Source of the DNA: Streptomyces sp. HPF1205
Lineage (GTDB): Bacteria > Actinomycetota > Actinomycetes > Streptomycetales > Streptomycetaceae
Direction: 5' to 3'
Assembly: GCF_020400825.1 (NCBI RefSeq)
Contig: NZ_JAINVH010000003.1
Location: 310,001-374,000, forward strand
DNA: 64,000 nt
Shown here: positions 33,337 to 42,196 of the stretch, piece after piece
How positions within the stretch are numbered: the first letter of the stretch is position 1
How the letters are laid out: the number at the start of each line of letters is the position of its first letter
Position numbers and translations under genes: made by a program
The notes under the pieces: generated by a model
What the model saw: the letters and a program-made list of their open reading frames with translations, nothing else
Told to the model about the DNA's origin: nothing
Database searches by the model: none

Positions 33337-34241
33337 GGCGCCACCGCCCCTTCGGCAGCGTCGGCACCGTCGGCCTCCGCCGCGCGGCCCGGTGCCGCGG
33401 GCCCGGCCTCCGCCGTACGGCCGCGGCGGCGGTGGGTCCACGGGGTCAGCAGCCACTGGACGCCGAGCAGCAGCGCGTCGGCCGCCAGCGCCAGGACGAC
33501 GCAGAGCACGGAGGCGGCCAGTACCTGCGCCCTGAAATTCCGGTTGATGCCGTCGACCAGGAGATTGCCGAGCCCCCCGTAATCGATGATCGCCCCGACC
33601 GTGGTGAGGGCGACGGTGGAAACGGTGGCGATACGCACTCCGGCCATCACGGCGGGCAGGGCGAGCGGGAGTTCGACGGCGAACAGCAGCCGGGTCGGCC
33701 CGTATCCAAGCGCCCGAGCGGATTCGGTGACATCGGCGGGAACCGCGCGCAGCCCGGCCAGGACATTGCGCACCAGAATGGTCAGGGAATACAGCACCAG
33801 CCCGGTGACGACGAGCGAGGGCGAGATTCCGTAGACCGGGAGCAGCAGCGAGAACATCGCCAGGGACGGAATGGTGTAGAGCACGGTCGTGACCGCCAGC
33901 ACCGGGCCGGCCAGCGATCGCAGGCGGCGGGCGACCAGCGCCAGCGGGAAGGCGATGAGCAGGCCCAACGCCACCGAGGCGGCCGTGATCCACAGGTGCT
34001 GCACGGTGGCGTCGGCGAGTTCCTGGCGGTATTCGCGCAGGTAGCGGCCGCAGATCCAGGCGTTCGCCGTCAGGCAGTTTTCCGGGCCGCCGCCGGTCGC
34101 GCCGACCGCGGGAGGGCCGGGAATCCCGGACGCGGCGGGAGCCCCGGGAATTCCGGAAATCTTGGCGATCCCGCGAATTCCATGAGCGGGAATCGCGGCG
34201 ACCCCGCCGGTGCCGTGAACCGCCAACGGCGTGACGGCCAT
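33333..34241 (-). CDS. Osmoprotectant ABC transporter permease (OpuCB-like)
   Basis: The 302-aa permease has a Gly/Ile/Pro-rich N-terminal extension of about 60 residues, then helices from LWITAASVALGLLIAFPLAL and the EAA-type loop ESARALGYGPTRLLFAVELP. LYTIPSLAMFSLLLPVYG is a family hallmark. ATG 34241 is supported by GGGAGGTGA 8 nt upstream. It is divergent from the ATPase gene; the 144-bp gap should hold both promoters. Confidence 0.88.
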   Translation of the reverse strand: MAVTPLAVHGTGGVAAIPAHGIRGIAKISGIPGAPAASGIPGPPAVGATGGGPENCLTANAWICGRYLREYRQELADATVQHLWITAASVALGLLIAFPLALVARRLRSLAGPVLAVTTVLYTIPSLAMFSLLLPVYGISPSLVVTGLVLYSLTILVRNVLAGLRAVPADVTESARALGYGPTRLLFAVELPLALPAVMAGVRIATVSTVALTTVGAIIDYGGLGNLLVDGINRNFRAQVLAASVLCVVLALAADALLLGVQWLLTPWTHRRRGRTAEAGPAAPGRAAEADGADAAEGAVAP

Positions 34242-34385
34242 TCGAGTTCACCTCCCGTGACGTCCCGCCCGTACTGTCCGTGGCGGCGAGCCTAACCCCG
34301 GCCGGCCGGAATCCCGCCGTTCGCCATACCGTCGGACGAGTCGGACGAAAATCCCGGCGCGGCCGGTAACGGAGGGTACGATCCG

Positions 34386-35546
34386 GTGCCCGTGATTCGT
34401 TTCGAGAACGTCGGCAAGCGTTATCCCGACGGCACCGCCGCCGTGCGGGACCTGTCGTTCGAGGTCGGGGCGGGAGAGCTGGTCACGCTCGTCGGGCCGT
34501 CGGGCTGCGGCAAGACCACCACCATGAAGATGGTCAACCGGCTCATCGAGCCGACGTCCGGGCGGATCCTCCTGGACGGCGAGGACATCGCCGGGATGGA
34601 GCCGGTCGCGCTGCGGCGGCGGATCGGGTACGTGATCCAGCAGTCGGGCCTGTTCCCGCACCGGTCGGTGCTGGAGAACACCGCGACGGTGCCCGCGCTG
34701 CTCGGCTGGAAGAAGGCCGCCGCCCGGGCCCGGGCCGCGGAACTGCTGGACCTGGTGGGCCTGGACCCGCGGACCTTCGGGCCGCGCTACCCCGACCAGC
34801 TCTCCGGCGGGCAGCGGCAGCGGGTCGGCGTGGCGCGGGCGCTGGCCGCCGACCCGCCGGTGCTGCTGATGGACGAGCCGTTCGGCGCCGTGGACCCGGT
34901 GGTGCGCGAGCGGCTGCAGACGGAGTTCCACGCGCTCCAGTCGCGGCTGCGCAAGACCGTCCTGTTCGTCACCCACGACATCGAGGAGGCGGTCCGGCTC
35001 GGCGACCGCATCGCCGTCTACGGGGACGGCCGGATCGAGCAGTACGACCGGCCGGCGGCCGTGCTGGGAGCGCCCGCGACGCCGTACGTGGCGCGGTTCG
35101 TGGGCGCCGACCGCGGTCTGAAGCGGCTGTCGGTCACCGCCGTGGAGCCCTCCGACCTTCAGCAGCCGCCCACCGTGCGCCTCGACGACCCGGTCGGCCG
35201 CGCGGCGGACGCGCTGGCCGCGCTGGGCTCGCGCTGGGCGGTGGTCCTGGACGCGGCGGGCGCGCTGCACGGCTGGGTGCCGGCCGAGGCGCTCGTCCCG
35301 GCGGGCGGCGGCACCGTCCGCGACCACGCCCGGCGGATGGAGGCGTGGGTGCCCGTCGGGGCCTCGCTGAAGCGGGCGTTCAGCACGATGCTCCAGTACG
35401 ACGCCGGGTGGGTGGCCGTGGTCGACGGCTCCCGTTTCCTCGGCGTGCTCACCCCGGGCCGGCTGCACGAGGCGCTGCGCCGATCGGTGGGCGCGGACTC
35501 CTCGGGGGCGCGGCGGGAGGACGTGCGGATCGAGTCGGTGGGGTGA
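34386..35546 (+). CDS. Osmoprotectant ABC transporter ATPase with CBS domains (OpuCA/ProV-like)
   Basis: The 386-aa protein has Walker A GPSGCGKTTT (about residues 39-46), the Q-loop VIQQSGLFPH, signature LSGGQRQRV, Walker B VLLMDEPFGAVDP and the switch His in FVTHDIEEA. A C-terminal region (VGRAADALAALGSRWAVVLD, DAGWVAVVDGSRFLGVLTPG) looks like a CBS pair, the ionic-strength or nucleotide sensor of such importers. GTG 34386 has GGAGGG 9 nt upstream. It serves the divergent permeases and binding protein. Confidence 0.9.
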   Translation: MPVIRFENVGKRYPDGTAAVRDLSFEVGAGELVTLVGPSGCGKTTTMKMVNRLIEPTSGRILLDGEDIAGMEPVALRRRIGYVIQQSGLFPHRSVLENTATVPALLGWKKAAARARAAELLDLVGLDPRTFGPRYPDQLSGGQRQRVGVARALAADPPVLLMDEPFGAVDPVVRERLQTEFHALQSRLRKTVLFVTHDIEEAVRLGDRIAVYGDGRIEQYDRPAAVLGAPATPYVARFVGADRGLKRLSVTAVEPSDLQQPPTVRLDDPVGRAADALAALGSRWAVVLDAAGALHGWVPAEALVPAGGGTVRDHARRMEAWVPVGASLKRAFSTMLQYDAGWVAVVDGSRFLGVLTPGRLHEALRRSVGADSSGARREDVRIESVG

Positions 35547-35571
35547 GCCGGCGGGGTGAGGACCGGTGTGG

Positions 35572-36033
35572 TCAGTCGCCGTCCGGTACGTGCGGGCCGG
35601 CCGCGATGTGCGGGGTGGGGGTGGTCGCGGTGCCGTCCGGCGGGGTGACCGGCAGGCCGGCCGCGCGCCACGCCTGGAAGCCGCCGGTCAGGTCGGTGGC
35701 GCGGGTCAGACCCAGGGCGTGCAGGGAGGCGGCGGCCAGCGAGGAGGCGTAGCCCTCGTTGCAGAAGACCACGATCCGCAGGTCGTGGCCGGTGGCCTGG
35801 GGGATGCGGTGCGTGCCCAGCGGGTCGAGCCGCCATTCGAGCTCGTTGCGTTCGACGATGACGGCGCCCGGCACGGTGCCGTCGCGGTCGCGCAGGGCAC
35901 CGTAGCGGATGTCGACGAGCAGGGCGCCCTTGGCGGCGGCCCGTGCGGCCTCGGCGGGGGTCAGCCGATCCAGGCCCTCGCGTACGGCGGCCAGCAGGTC
36001 GTCGACGGAACGCGGCGTGGTCACCGTCACCAC
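35572..36033 (-). CDS. Rhodanese-like sulfurtransferase
   Basis: A 153-aa single rhodanese domain. The active-site Cys is in VVFCNEGYASSLAA, and GALLVDIRYGALRDRDGTVPGAVIVER gives the CDC25/rhodanese start. Rhodaneses move sulfane sulfur to acceptors such as cyanide or thiols. The GTG start overlaps the stop of cysteine dioxygenase; GTG 36030 (GTGA overlap) is equally likely. The pair forms a sulfur-metabolism operon. The C-terminus is Pro/Thr-rich. Confidence 0.85.
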   Translation of the reverse strand: MVTVTTPRSVDDLLAAVREGLDRLTPAEAARAAAKGALLVDIRYGALRDRDGTVPGAVIVERNELEWRLDPLGTHRIPQATGHDLRIVVFCNEGYASSLAAASLHALGLTRATDLTGGFQAWRAAGLPVTPPDGTATTPTPHIAAGPHVPDGD

Positions 36034-36560
36034 TCCTCGGGGCGCTCGACCAGCTCAAGCCGCAAGGTGGCGCCCTGGCGACTGTAGCGGCGGATCAGCG
36101 GGAGCGGCGGGTAGTAGGCGTGGACGGAGACGGCGTGGACGCTCCCGGACCGGTTGACGACCTGGTGGACGTGGCCCCGGCCGAACGCCCGGCCGCCGCC
36201 CTCCGGCAGGATCCGCTCGCGGTCGACGCCGTCGGCCAGTTCCAGCGCGCGCCAGCCCTCGGTGGGGATCGGGACGGCCAGCGACTGCTCGGTCAGCTCG
36301 CCCGCGGCGGTCACGAAGACGCCGTACGAGCCGCCGTGGTCGTGCCAGCCGGTCTCGGCGCCGGGCGGCCAGCCGATCAGCCACGCCTCGGCCCCGCCGG
36401 GGCCTTCCAGGCGGATCCAGCTGCGTCCTTCGGGGTCCAGCGGGAGGCGAGCGACCAGGTCCCGGTCGGCGGCCGCGGCGCGGGCGAAGTCGAGCAGGTC
36501 GGCGGCGGTGGGGGCGGTCGCCGAGACGGAAGCGGTCGCGGGTGACGTGGTGTGCGGCAA
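36027..36560 (-). CDS. Cysteine dioxygenase type I family protein
   Basis: A 177-aa cupin. Iron-binding histidines are in TGWHDHGGSYGVFVTAAGEL and GHVHQVVNRSG, as in cysteine dioxygenases, which oxidise cysteine to cysteine sulfinate. YYPPLPLIRRYS near the C-terminus is typical of actinobacterial members. TTG 36560 appears to be the start because no ATG or GTG follows before the conserved core, but it lacks a clear ribosome binding site. A Cys-containing leader peptide gene lies 130 bp upstream on the same strand. Confidence 0.85.
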   Translation of the reverse strand: MPHTTSPATASVSATAPTAADLLDFARAAAADRDLVARLPLDPEGRSWIRLEGPGGAEAWLIGWPPGAETGWHDHGGSYGVFVTAAGELTEQSLAVPIPTEGWRALELADGVDRERILPEGGGRAFGRGHVHQVVNRSGSVHAVSVHAYYPPLPLIRRYSRQGATLRLELVERPEEW

Positions 36561-36690
36561 GGGGTACCAACCCGGGTGAGGTCGCGTCGCCGCCGGCTGC
36601 CGTCCGCGGGCCGCGGCTACGGGCGCGGGACGGCGGATGTGCGGCTCGGGCGGACGCGAGGGTGAACGGTGGGCCGGAGGCGCGCTCGGC

Positions 36691-36777
36691 TCAGCGCGCG
36701 GCCGTACACACGCAGCCCGCGTACCGGACGAGGTCCAGATGGACCCTCCGGTGCAGTCGCAGGCTCTTTCCGTTCAC
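36691..36777 (-). CDS. Cys-containing leader peptide upstream of cysteine dioxygenase
   Basis: A 28-codon frame from GTG 36777 ends RRVHLDLVRYAGCVCTAAR. It matches the RR-x-x-LDL-x-R-V-x-x-x-x-C pattern of the short actinobacterial leader peptides found before sulfur and cysteine genes. In mycobacteria, Cys-coding short frames of this kind sense cysteine supply by attenuation. Two Cys codons (GCVC) lie near the end. No Shine-Dalgarno motif precedes GTG, so it may be leaderless. Its place 130 bp before the dioxygenase on the same strand fits a regulatory role. Confidence 0.7.
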   Translation of the reverse strand: MNGKSLRLHRRVHLDLVRYAGCVCTAAR

Positions 36778-36862
36778 GCCGGAACGCAATCACGCGCGGT
36801 GGGCGGAGGTCAAGTCGCGGCACCCGGCCGGCCGCCTCCCGCCCCCGCGCCGGGGCCCGGGT

Positions 36863-37363
36863 TCAGCGGGTGCGGCCGTGGTGGAGGCGGCCGGGCGGAT
36901 GGGGGTCCTGGTCGTCGGGGAGCTTGCAGACGCGTTCGAGGAAGATGGCCGCGGCGACGACGGCGACGCCCGCGAGGAAGGCGAGGCCGGAGTAGACCGC
37001 CTGGTGGCGGCGGGGGACCATGTCGAGCTTGTACATGATGAGGTAGACGCAGGCGCCCCCGTACAGTCCGGAGACGACGGCGGCGACAAGGGCGCTGGCC
37101 TGGCCGAAGACGACCGCGCGGGCGGCGGCGAGGGGGTCGACGCCCTTGGCGCCCGGGCGGCGTTCGCGCTGCGCCTTCAGACGGGCGCGCAGCGACAGGG
37201 CCGTGGCGAACAGGGCGACCGCGATGAGGGCCAGCACGATGGGCGCGGCGACGGGCACGCCCGGCAGGGTGCCGACGTGGTCCCACAGGTGCGCCACCGC
37301 CCATGAGAGGACCAGGGCGATCACGAACAGCCCCACCAGCGTCCTGATCCGCAGCGTCCTCAC
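36863..37363 (-). CDS. DUF3180 membrane protein of the folate cluster
   Basis: The 166-aa protein has four membrane helices (LVGLFVIALVLSWAVAHLW, IVLALIAVALFATALSL, SALVAAVVSGLYGGACVYLI, YSGLAFLAGVAVVAAAIFLE), in two pairs separated by a basic loop. DUF3180 proteins regularly follow folK in actinobacteria; their role is unknown. GTG 37363 is the start after the GGCGGAGGCGG stretch. It lies 69 bp after folK. Confidence 0.8.
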   Translation of the reverse strand: MRTLRIRTLVGLFVIALVLSWAVAHLWDHVGTLPGVPVAAPIVLALIAVALFATALSLRARLKAQRERRPGAKGVDPLAAARAVVFGQASALVAAVVSGLYGGACVYLIMYKLDMVPRRHQAVYSGLAFLAGVAVVAAAIFLERVCKLPDDQDPHPPGRLHHGRTR

Positions 37364-37431
37364 CTGGTGCCCGCCTCCGCCTTCTGCTGTCTCACGCCGT
37401 CCGCGCCGTTCCCGCCGTGTCCCCTCAACGA

Positions 37432-38073
37432 TTACTCCGGCAGCCGGAGTTCCACGTCGGTGCGGCGCACCACCCCCTGGTCCGCCACCGCGGCCCGCAG
37501 GTCCGCGACGGGGCCGTGCCCGGGGAGCACGGCCGCGGGATCCACGTCGTACCACGGTACGAGGACGAAGGCGCGCTCGTGCGCCCGCGGGTGGGGCAGC
37601 GTCAGGGCCGGGTCGTCGCTGACCGTGTCCTGGTAGGCGACGATGTCGACGTCGATGGTGCGCGGCCCCCACCGCTCGGTGCGCACCCGCCGGAACGCCT
37701 CCTCGATGGCGTGCCCGCGCTCCAGCAGCGCCCGCGGCGGCAGTGTGGTGCGGATCAGGACGACCGCGTTGAAGTAGGCGGCCTGGCTGCCCGGCGGGAC
37801 GCCCCACGGCTCGGTCTCGTAGACCGGTGAGACGGATTTCACCCGCACCCCGGGGGTGTCCTCCAGCGCGTCGACCGCGCCCTGGAGGGTCTCCAGGCGG
37901 TTGCCGAGGTTGCCGCCGAGGGCGATCACCGCGGTCCTCGGGTTCTGCAGCGTGCTGTCGGCGGCGTCGACGCGGGCCACGACGGCGGCCGGCACGGGCT
38001 GCACGGTCGGGTCCACGGCGGGCAGCTCGGACTCGTCGGGGAAGGGCGCGAACTCGGGCGACTCGGAACTCAC
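37432..38073 (-). CDS. folK: Hydroxymethyldihydropterin pyrophosphokinase
   Basis: HPPK (213 aa) transfers pyrophosphate from ATP to 6-hydroxymethyl-7,8-dihydropterin. AVIALGGNLGNRLETLQ, YETEPWG, FNAVVLIRTTLPP, RWGPRTIDVDIVAY and LPHPRAHERAFVLVP are all family blocks. An N-terminal extension of about 45 acidic residues precedes the domain, longer than in E. coli but usual in streptomycetes. ATG 38073 overlaps the folB stop (ATGA). Confidence 0.94.
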   Translation of the reverse strand: MSSESPEFAPFPDESELPAVDPTVQPVPAAVVARVDAADSTLQNPRTAVIALGGNLGNRLETLQGAVDALEDTPGVRVKSVSPVYETEPWGVPPGSQAAYFNAVVLIRTTLPPRALLERGHAIEEAFRRVRTERWGPRTIDVDIVAYQDTVSDDPALTLPHPRAHERAFVLVPWYDVDPAAVLPGHGPVADLRAAVADQGVVRRTDVELRLPE

Positions 38074-38429
38074 GGGCGCCTCCGGGTGATGGTCACGGTC
38101 ACGTCGTCGAAGGGCACGGTGATCGGGGCGTCCGGCTTGTGGACCGTCACCTCCACCTCCTCGACCGCCTCGTGCCCGAGGCAGGTGTCGGCGATGCGCT
38201 GGGCCAGGGTCTCGATCAGGTCGACCGGTTCGCCGGAGACGATCGCGGCGACCTCCTCGGCGACCACACCGTAGTGCACGGTCCGCTCCAGGTCGTCGCT
38301 CGCCGCGGCGGCGGAGGTGTCCAGGCCCAGCACGAGGTCGACGACGAAGATCTGGCCGTTCTCCCGCTCGTGGCTGAACACTCCGTGGTGGCCGCGGACC
38401 CTCAGGCCGCGCAGGGTGACACGATCCAC
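38070..38429 (-). CDS. folB: Dihydroneopterin aldolase
   Basis: A 119-aa FolB: VTLRGLRVRGHHGVFSHER is the active-site start, VHYGVVAEEVAAIV and ETLAQRIADTCL follow, and VTVHKPDAPI carries the catalytic Lys. It converts dihydroneopterin to hydroxymethyldihydropterin. GTG 38429 fits; an upstream frame runs to 38555 with Gly/Arg-rich sequence not related to the family. Confidence 0.93.
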   Translation of the reverse strand: MDRVTLRGLRVRGHHGVFSHERENGQIFVVDLVLGLDTSAAAASDDLERTVHYGVVAEEVAAIVSGEPVDLIETLAQRIADTCLGHEAVEEVEVTVHKPDAPITVPFDDVTVTITRRRP

Positions 38430-38561
38430 GTACTCACTCGCTTTCCGCCGTTCGCCCGCGCCGGGCTTCGTTCGCCGCCCGCCGGGCGGGCCCTTCCACC
38501 GCCCGCCGGGCGGGCCCCGTACGCCCCCGGCGTACCCGAGGGCCCGGGGGACCAATCCACG

Positions 38562-39050
38562 TCACAGGGCCGGTTCGTCCGTGCCGCCGTCGCCGCCGTC
38601 CTCCGCGCCGGTCTCGTCCTCGTCGGCGAGCACCGGGGAGCCGTGGTGGACCCACAGCCGCCACCCGGCGGAGGTGCGGCGGAAGACGTTCGTCGCCACC
38701 ACCAGGCCGCCCACCAGGGAGCCGGCCGAGCCGTCGTCCTCGGCGGGGCCGCCGGTGAGGATGTTCTCGGTGCAGGTCACCAGGGCGGTGTCGCCGTCGA
38801 CGGCGACCTCCACGTCGGTGAGGAAGAACTGGATGTACTCGGTGTTGGCCATGATCAGCGCGTAGGAGCGCATGACCTCGCGCCGGCCGCGCAGCACCGG
38901 CCAGCCGGGGTGCACGACGGAGACGGACTCGGCCAGCGGGCCGGTGAGGACGATGTGCTCCAGGGCGTCCAGGTCCGAGGTCTCCACGGCGTCGTAGAAC
39001 GCCTGGTTGGCCGCCTCCACGGCCCGCGTCTCCGCGGTACGCGCGGTCAC
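38562..39050 (-). CDS. Nuclear transport factor 2 / SnoaL-like protein
   Basis: A 162-aa NTF2-fold protein: NQAFYDAVETSDLDALEHIV, RGRREVMRSYALIMANTEYI, ALVTCTENILTG, and RTSAGWRLWVHHGSPV. This SnoaL-like protein is regularly found between folP and folB in actinobacteria. No reaction is known. GTG 39050 overlaps the folP stop (GTGA), so it is coupled to folate synthesis genes. The C-terminus is acidic and Gly-rich. Confidence 0.8.
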   Translation of the reverse strand: MTARTAETRAVEAANQAFYDAVETSDLDALEHIVLTGPLAESVSVVHPGWPVLRGRREVMRSYALIMANTEYIQFFLTDVEVAVDGDTALVTCTENILTGGPAEDDGSAGSLVGGLVVATNVFRRTSAGWRLWVHHGSPVLADEDETGAEDGGDGGTDEPAL

Positions 39051-39985
39051 CGCGCGGCCCCGCCTCGCGCGCCGCCCGCGTCCGGTCCGCCGGCCCCGGG
39101 CCGCTCCAGCGCCCGTGCCACCCGTACCGCGTCGGCGCTGGCCCGCACCTCGTGCACGCGCACCGCCCAGGCGCCCTCGCGGGCGGCGATGGCGGTGACG
39201 GCCGCGGTGGCCGCGTCGCGCTCGCGGGCCGGCGGCGGGTCGCCGCCCTCGCCGGCCAGCACCCGGCCGAGGAAGCGCTTGCGGGAGGCGGCGACCAGCA
39301 GCGGCCGGCCGAGCGCCCGCAGCTCGGGCAGGTGGGCCAGCAGGGTCAGGTCGTGGCCGGCGTCCTTGGCGAAGCCCAGGCCCGGGTCGACGACGATCCG
39401 TTCGGGCGCGATGCCGCCGCCGACCGCCCGCTCCAGGCCGGTCCGCAGTTCGGCGAGCACCTCGGCGAGCACGTCGCCGTAGACCGCCCGGTTGTTCATG
39501 TCGATGCTCTGGCCGCGCCAGTGCATGACGACGAAGGGCACGCCGGCCGCGGCCACCACGGGCACCATCGCGGGGTCGGCGAGGCCGCCGCTGACGTCGT
39601 TGACCAGCCGGGCGCCGGCCGCCAAGGCCCGCTCGGCGACGGACGCGCGCATGGTGTCGACGCTGACCAGGACGCCGGCCGCGGCGAGTTCGCGGACGAC
39701 GGGCACCACGCGGCGCAGCTCCTCGGCCTCGTCGACCCGGGCCGCGCCGGGCCGGGTGGACTCGCCGCCGACGTCCACCAGGTCCGCGCCCTGCGCCACC
39801 AGGTCCAGGCCGTGCTTGACGGCCAGTTCGGGGTCGAACCACTGCCCGCCGTCGGAGAAGGAGTCGGGCGTGACGTTGACCACGCCCATGACCGCGCAGC
39901 GGTCCCACTCCGGCAGCCCCAGCGGCCGGGTGCGGCCCGTGGGCGGGCCCGGCGGCGCGCCGGGTGGCGTACGTGTAGGGCTCAT
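39047..39985 (-). CDS. folP: Dihydropteroate synthase
   Basis: TIM-barrel enzyme (312 aa) joining hydroxymethyldihydropterin pyrophosphate to p-aminobenzoate; target of sulfonamides. VMGVVNVTPDSFSDGG, VDVGGESTRPGA, LVNDVSGG, VDPGLGFAKD and LVAASRKRFLG are the pterin and phosphate motifs. ATG 39985 begins a Pro-rich tail. It starts the fol operon, after a terminator that closes the lysyltransferase gene. Confidence 0.95.
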   Translation of the reverse strand: MSPTRTPPGAPPGPPTGRTRPLGLPEWDRCAVMGVVNVTPDSFSDGGQWFDPELAVKHGLDLVAQGADLVDVGGESTRPGAARVDEAEELRRVVPVVRELAAAGVLVSVDTMRASVAERALAAGARLVNDVSGGLADPAMVPVVAAAGVPFVVMHWRGQSIDMNNRAVYGDVLAEVLAELRTGLERAVGGGIAPERIVVDPGLGFAKDAGHDLTLLAHLPELRALGRPLLVAASRKRFLGRVLAGEGGDPPPARERDAATAAVTAIAAREGAWAVRVHEVRASADAVRVARALERPGAGGPDAGGARGGAAR

Positions 39986-40039
39986 GGGGCCAGCCTAGGG
40001 CGTCGCGAGCCGGTGAAGCTTCCCGGCCGCGGCACCGGC

Positions 40040-40067
40040 GGCGTGGCCCGGCGATCCGGGCCACGCC
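40040..40067 (-). terminator. Terminator after the lysyltransferase-like gene
   Basis: A perfect 12-bp stem (40040-40051 with 40056-40067) and 4-nt loop CGAT lies 43 bp past that gene and 55 bp before folP. No T run follows. It separates the two transcription units. Confidence 0.75.
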
Positions 40068-40109
40068 CCGGTCGCGCCCGCCGGGCGGGGTGTGCGGCGG
40101 GCGCCGGGG

Positions 40110-41978
40110 TCACGCGACGGCGCTGTGCCGCTCGGCGGCCGGGTCGTCCTCCGCGGCGGCTCCCGGCTCGGCGGCGTACCCGGGCTTGTGGCGGTGCGTG
40201 GTGCGCTTGGCGCGGCCGGGCAGGAACCGCTGGACGGCCTGCGGCAGCGGCAGGGAGAGGGTGACGAAGCCCTCGGCCTGCATGATGGCGAAGCCGATCC
40301 TGGGCAGGTCGCGGTTGCCCGGGAAGACCAGGAACCGCGGCACCCACTCGGGCTGGAACTTGGCGTTGAACTTGTACAGCGACTCGATCTGGAACCAGCG
40401 GGACAGGAACACCAGCAGGCCGCGCCAGCCGCGCAGCACCGGTCCCGCGCCGATCCGCTCGCCGCGGGCCAGGGCCGAGCGGAACATCGCGAAGTTCAGC
40501 GAGACCCGCGCGACGCCCAGCCTGGGCGCCTCCTGGAGGGCGGCGACGATCAGCAGCTCGTTGAGACCGGGGTCGGCGGCGCGGTCGCGGCGCATCAGCT
40601 CCAGGGACATGCCGTCCTCGCCCCAGGGCACGAAGTGCAGCACGGCCCGCAGGTCGCCCAGCTCCGGGTGCGGGGCGCCCGGCTCGCGCTCCTTGTGGGC
40701 GGTGACGACCACGCAGTCGCCGTCGGCCTCCTCGCCGAACCGGCCCAGCGCCATCGAGAAGCCGCGTTCGGTGTCGGTGCCGCGCCAGGCGTCGGCGGCC
40801 AGGCGGACCGCCTGCTTCTCGTCCTCGGTGAGCTCCCGGACCCGGCGCACCCTGGTCTCGTATCCCGACCGCTCGATGCGCTTGACCATCTGGCGGACGT
40901 TGCGCATGGCGCGGCCCTCCAGGGTGAACTCCGCGGTCCTGACGATGGCCTCGTCGCCGAGTTCCAGCGCGTCCAGGCCGGTCTCGCGGGTCCACACCTC
41001 GCCGCCGGTCTCGCTGCAGCCGACGACCGCGGGCAGCCAGGCGTGCGCCCGGGCCAGCTCCATGTACTGCTCGATGGCCCCCGGCCACGCCTCGACGTCG
41101 CCGATGGGGTCGCCGCTGGCGAGCATCACGCCGGAGACCACCCGGTAGCAGACGGCGGCCTTGCCGCTGGGCGAGAAGACCACGGACTTGTCGCGGCGCA
41201 GCGCGAAGTGGCCCAGCGAGTCGCGGCCGCCGTGGCGGGCCAGCAGGGCGCGCAGCCGGTCCTCCTCGGCCTCGCTGAGCTCGGCGACGGGGCGGGCCGG
41301 GCGCAGCAGCAGGTAGGCGGTGGAGCAGGCGATGAGCAGGCCGAGGCCGCCCAGCGAGTACGCCACGATGTCGTTGACCCGGTCGCTGGTGTACTGCACC
41401 GGGCCGACCACGCCGAACAGGCCGTAGAGCACGTGCTGGCAGCGGTCGAGGAAGCCGGGGTTGCCCCGCTCGGAGGACGGGTGGGCGCTGGTGATGACCA
41501 GGCCGAGCGAGAAGGCCAGGGCGCTGAGGCCGACGAAGTTGGCGCCGGCCCGCCAGCGGGTGCGCGGGTCGGACAGGGCGGTGAACTCGGCGCGGTTGAC
41601 CACGAGCAGCACCAGCAGGCCCAGCGAGACGAGGGCGCCGAAGACCGAGTGCCGGTAGATGAGCTGGGTGGCGGCGCCGACCGGCAGCAGCGCCACGGTG
41701 GCCCACCAGGCCCGCTGCTTACCGCGTTTGAGGCCGTGCGCGAGCATCAGCAGCAGGATGCCGGTCACGACGGAGGTGGCGGCGGCCAGGGAGCTGACGG
41801 TGCCCGGGAAGACGGCGGCCAGGGCGTGCATCCGGCCGTTGCGCATGCCGGGGAACACCGCGCCGACGACGTCGAGGAGGCCGATCACCGCCGCGCCGGT
41901 GCCCATGATCACCGGTACGGCGGACGGCCGCGGCACCCACCGGTTCAGCCTGCGGCCGGCGACACGGTCAGCGGACAT
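40110..41978 (-). CDS. MprF-like phosphatidylglycerol lysyltransferase-domain protein
   Basis: The 622-aa membrane protein has about six N-terminal helices (VIMGTGAAVIGLLDVVGAVF, AATSVVTGILLLMLAHG, VFGALVSLGLLVLLVVNR, IVAYSLGGLGLLIACSTAY) and a C-terminal DUF2156/LPG-synthase domain of two GNAT-like folds (SVVFSPSGKAAVCYRVVSG, GFSMALGRFGEEADGDCVVV, NELLIVAALQEAPRLGVARV). MprF/LysX proteins transfer lysine from Lys-tRNA to phosphatidylglycerol. No lysyl-tRNA synthetase domain is fused. ATG 41978 (MSADRV) has GGCGGG upstream. Substrate amino acid is unproven. Confidence 0.85.
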   Translation of the reverse strand: MSADRVAGRRLNRWVPRPSAVPVIMGTGAAVIGLLDVVGAVFPGMRNGRMHALAAVFPGTVSSLAAATSVVTGILLLMLAHGLKRGKQRAWWATVALLPVGAATQLIYRHSVFGALVSLGLLVLLVVNRAEFTALSDPRTRWRAGANFVGLSALAFSLGLVITSAHPSSERGNPGFLDRCQHVLYGLFGVVGPVQYTSDRVNDIVAYSLGGLGLLIACSTAYLLLRPARPVAELSEAEEDRLRALLARHGGRDSLGHFALRRDKSVVFSPSGKAAVCYRVVSGVMLASGDPIGDVEAWPGAIEQYMELARAHAWLPAVVGCSETGGEVWTRETGLDALELGDEAIVRTAEFTLEGRAMRNVRQMVKRIERSGYETRVRRVRELTEDEKQAVRLAADAWRGTDTERGFSMALGRFGEEADGDCVVVTAHKEREPGAPHPELGDLRAVLHFVPWGEDGMSLELMRRDRAADPGLNELLIVAALQEAPRLGVARVSLNFAMFRSALARGERIGAGPVLRGWRGLLVFLSRWFQIESLYKFNAKFQPEWVPRFLVFPGNRDLPRIGFAIMQAEGFVTLSLPLPQAVQRFLPGRAKRTTHRHKPGYAAEPGAAAEDDPAAERHSAVA

Positions 41979-42196
41979 GATCACCCGCCTGGGGAACCCG
42001 GAGCATGTTTTCACCCTCTAGCTGAGCAGACATGGGTCACCAAACCCGACATCGCCGGAATCGCGGGGTTTCGGGAGAACATCCCGCAATCTTCTCCAGT
42101 ACGAATAATTTGCGCCCTCTAGGACGGCAGCCCGGCCCGCCGGGTTCCCTCCTGGGAGGCGCAACTGGGCGCGACACGGAAAGTACACCTGCAGAC

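Noticed and set aside
42032-42196. N-terminal extension of the esterase from GTG 42032
   Set aside because: The added residues are unlike the family and the natural start is ATG 42197 followed at once by a membrane helix.
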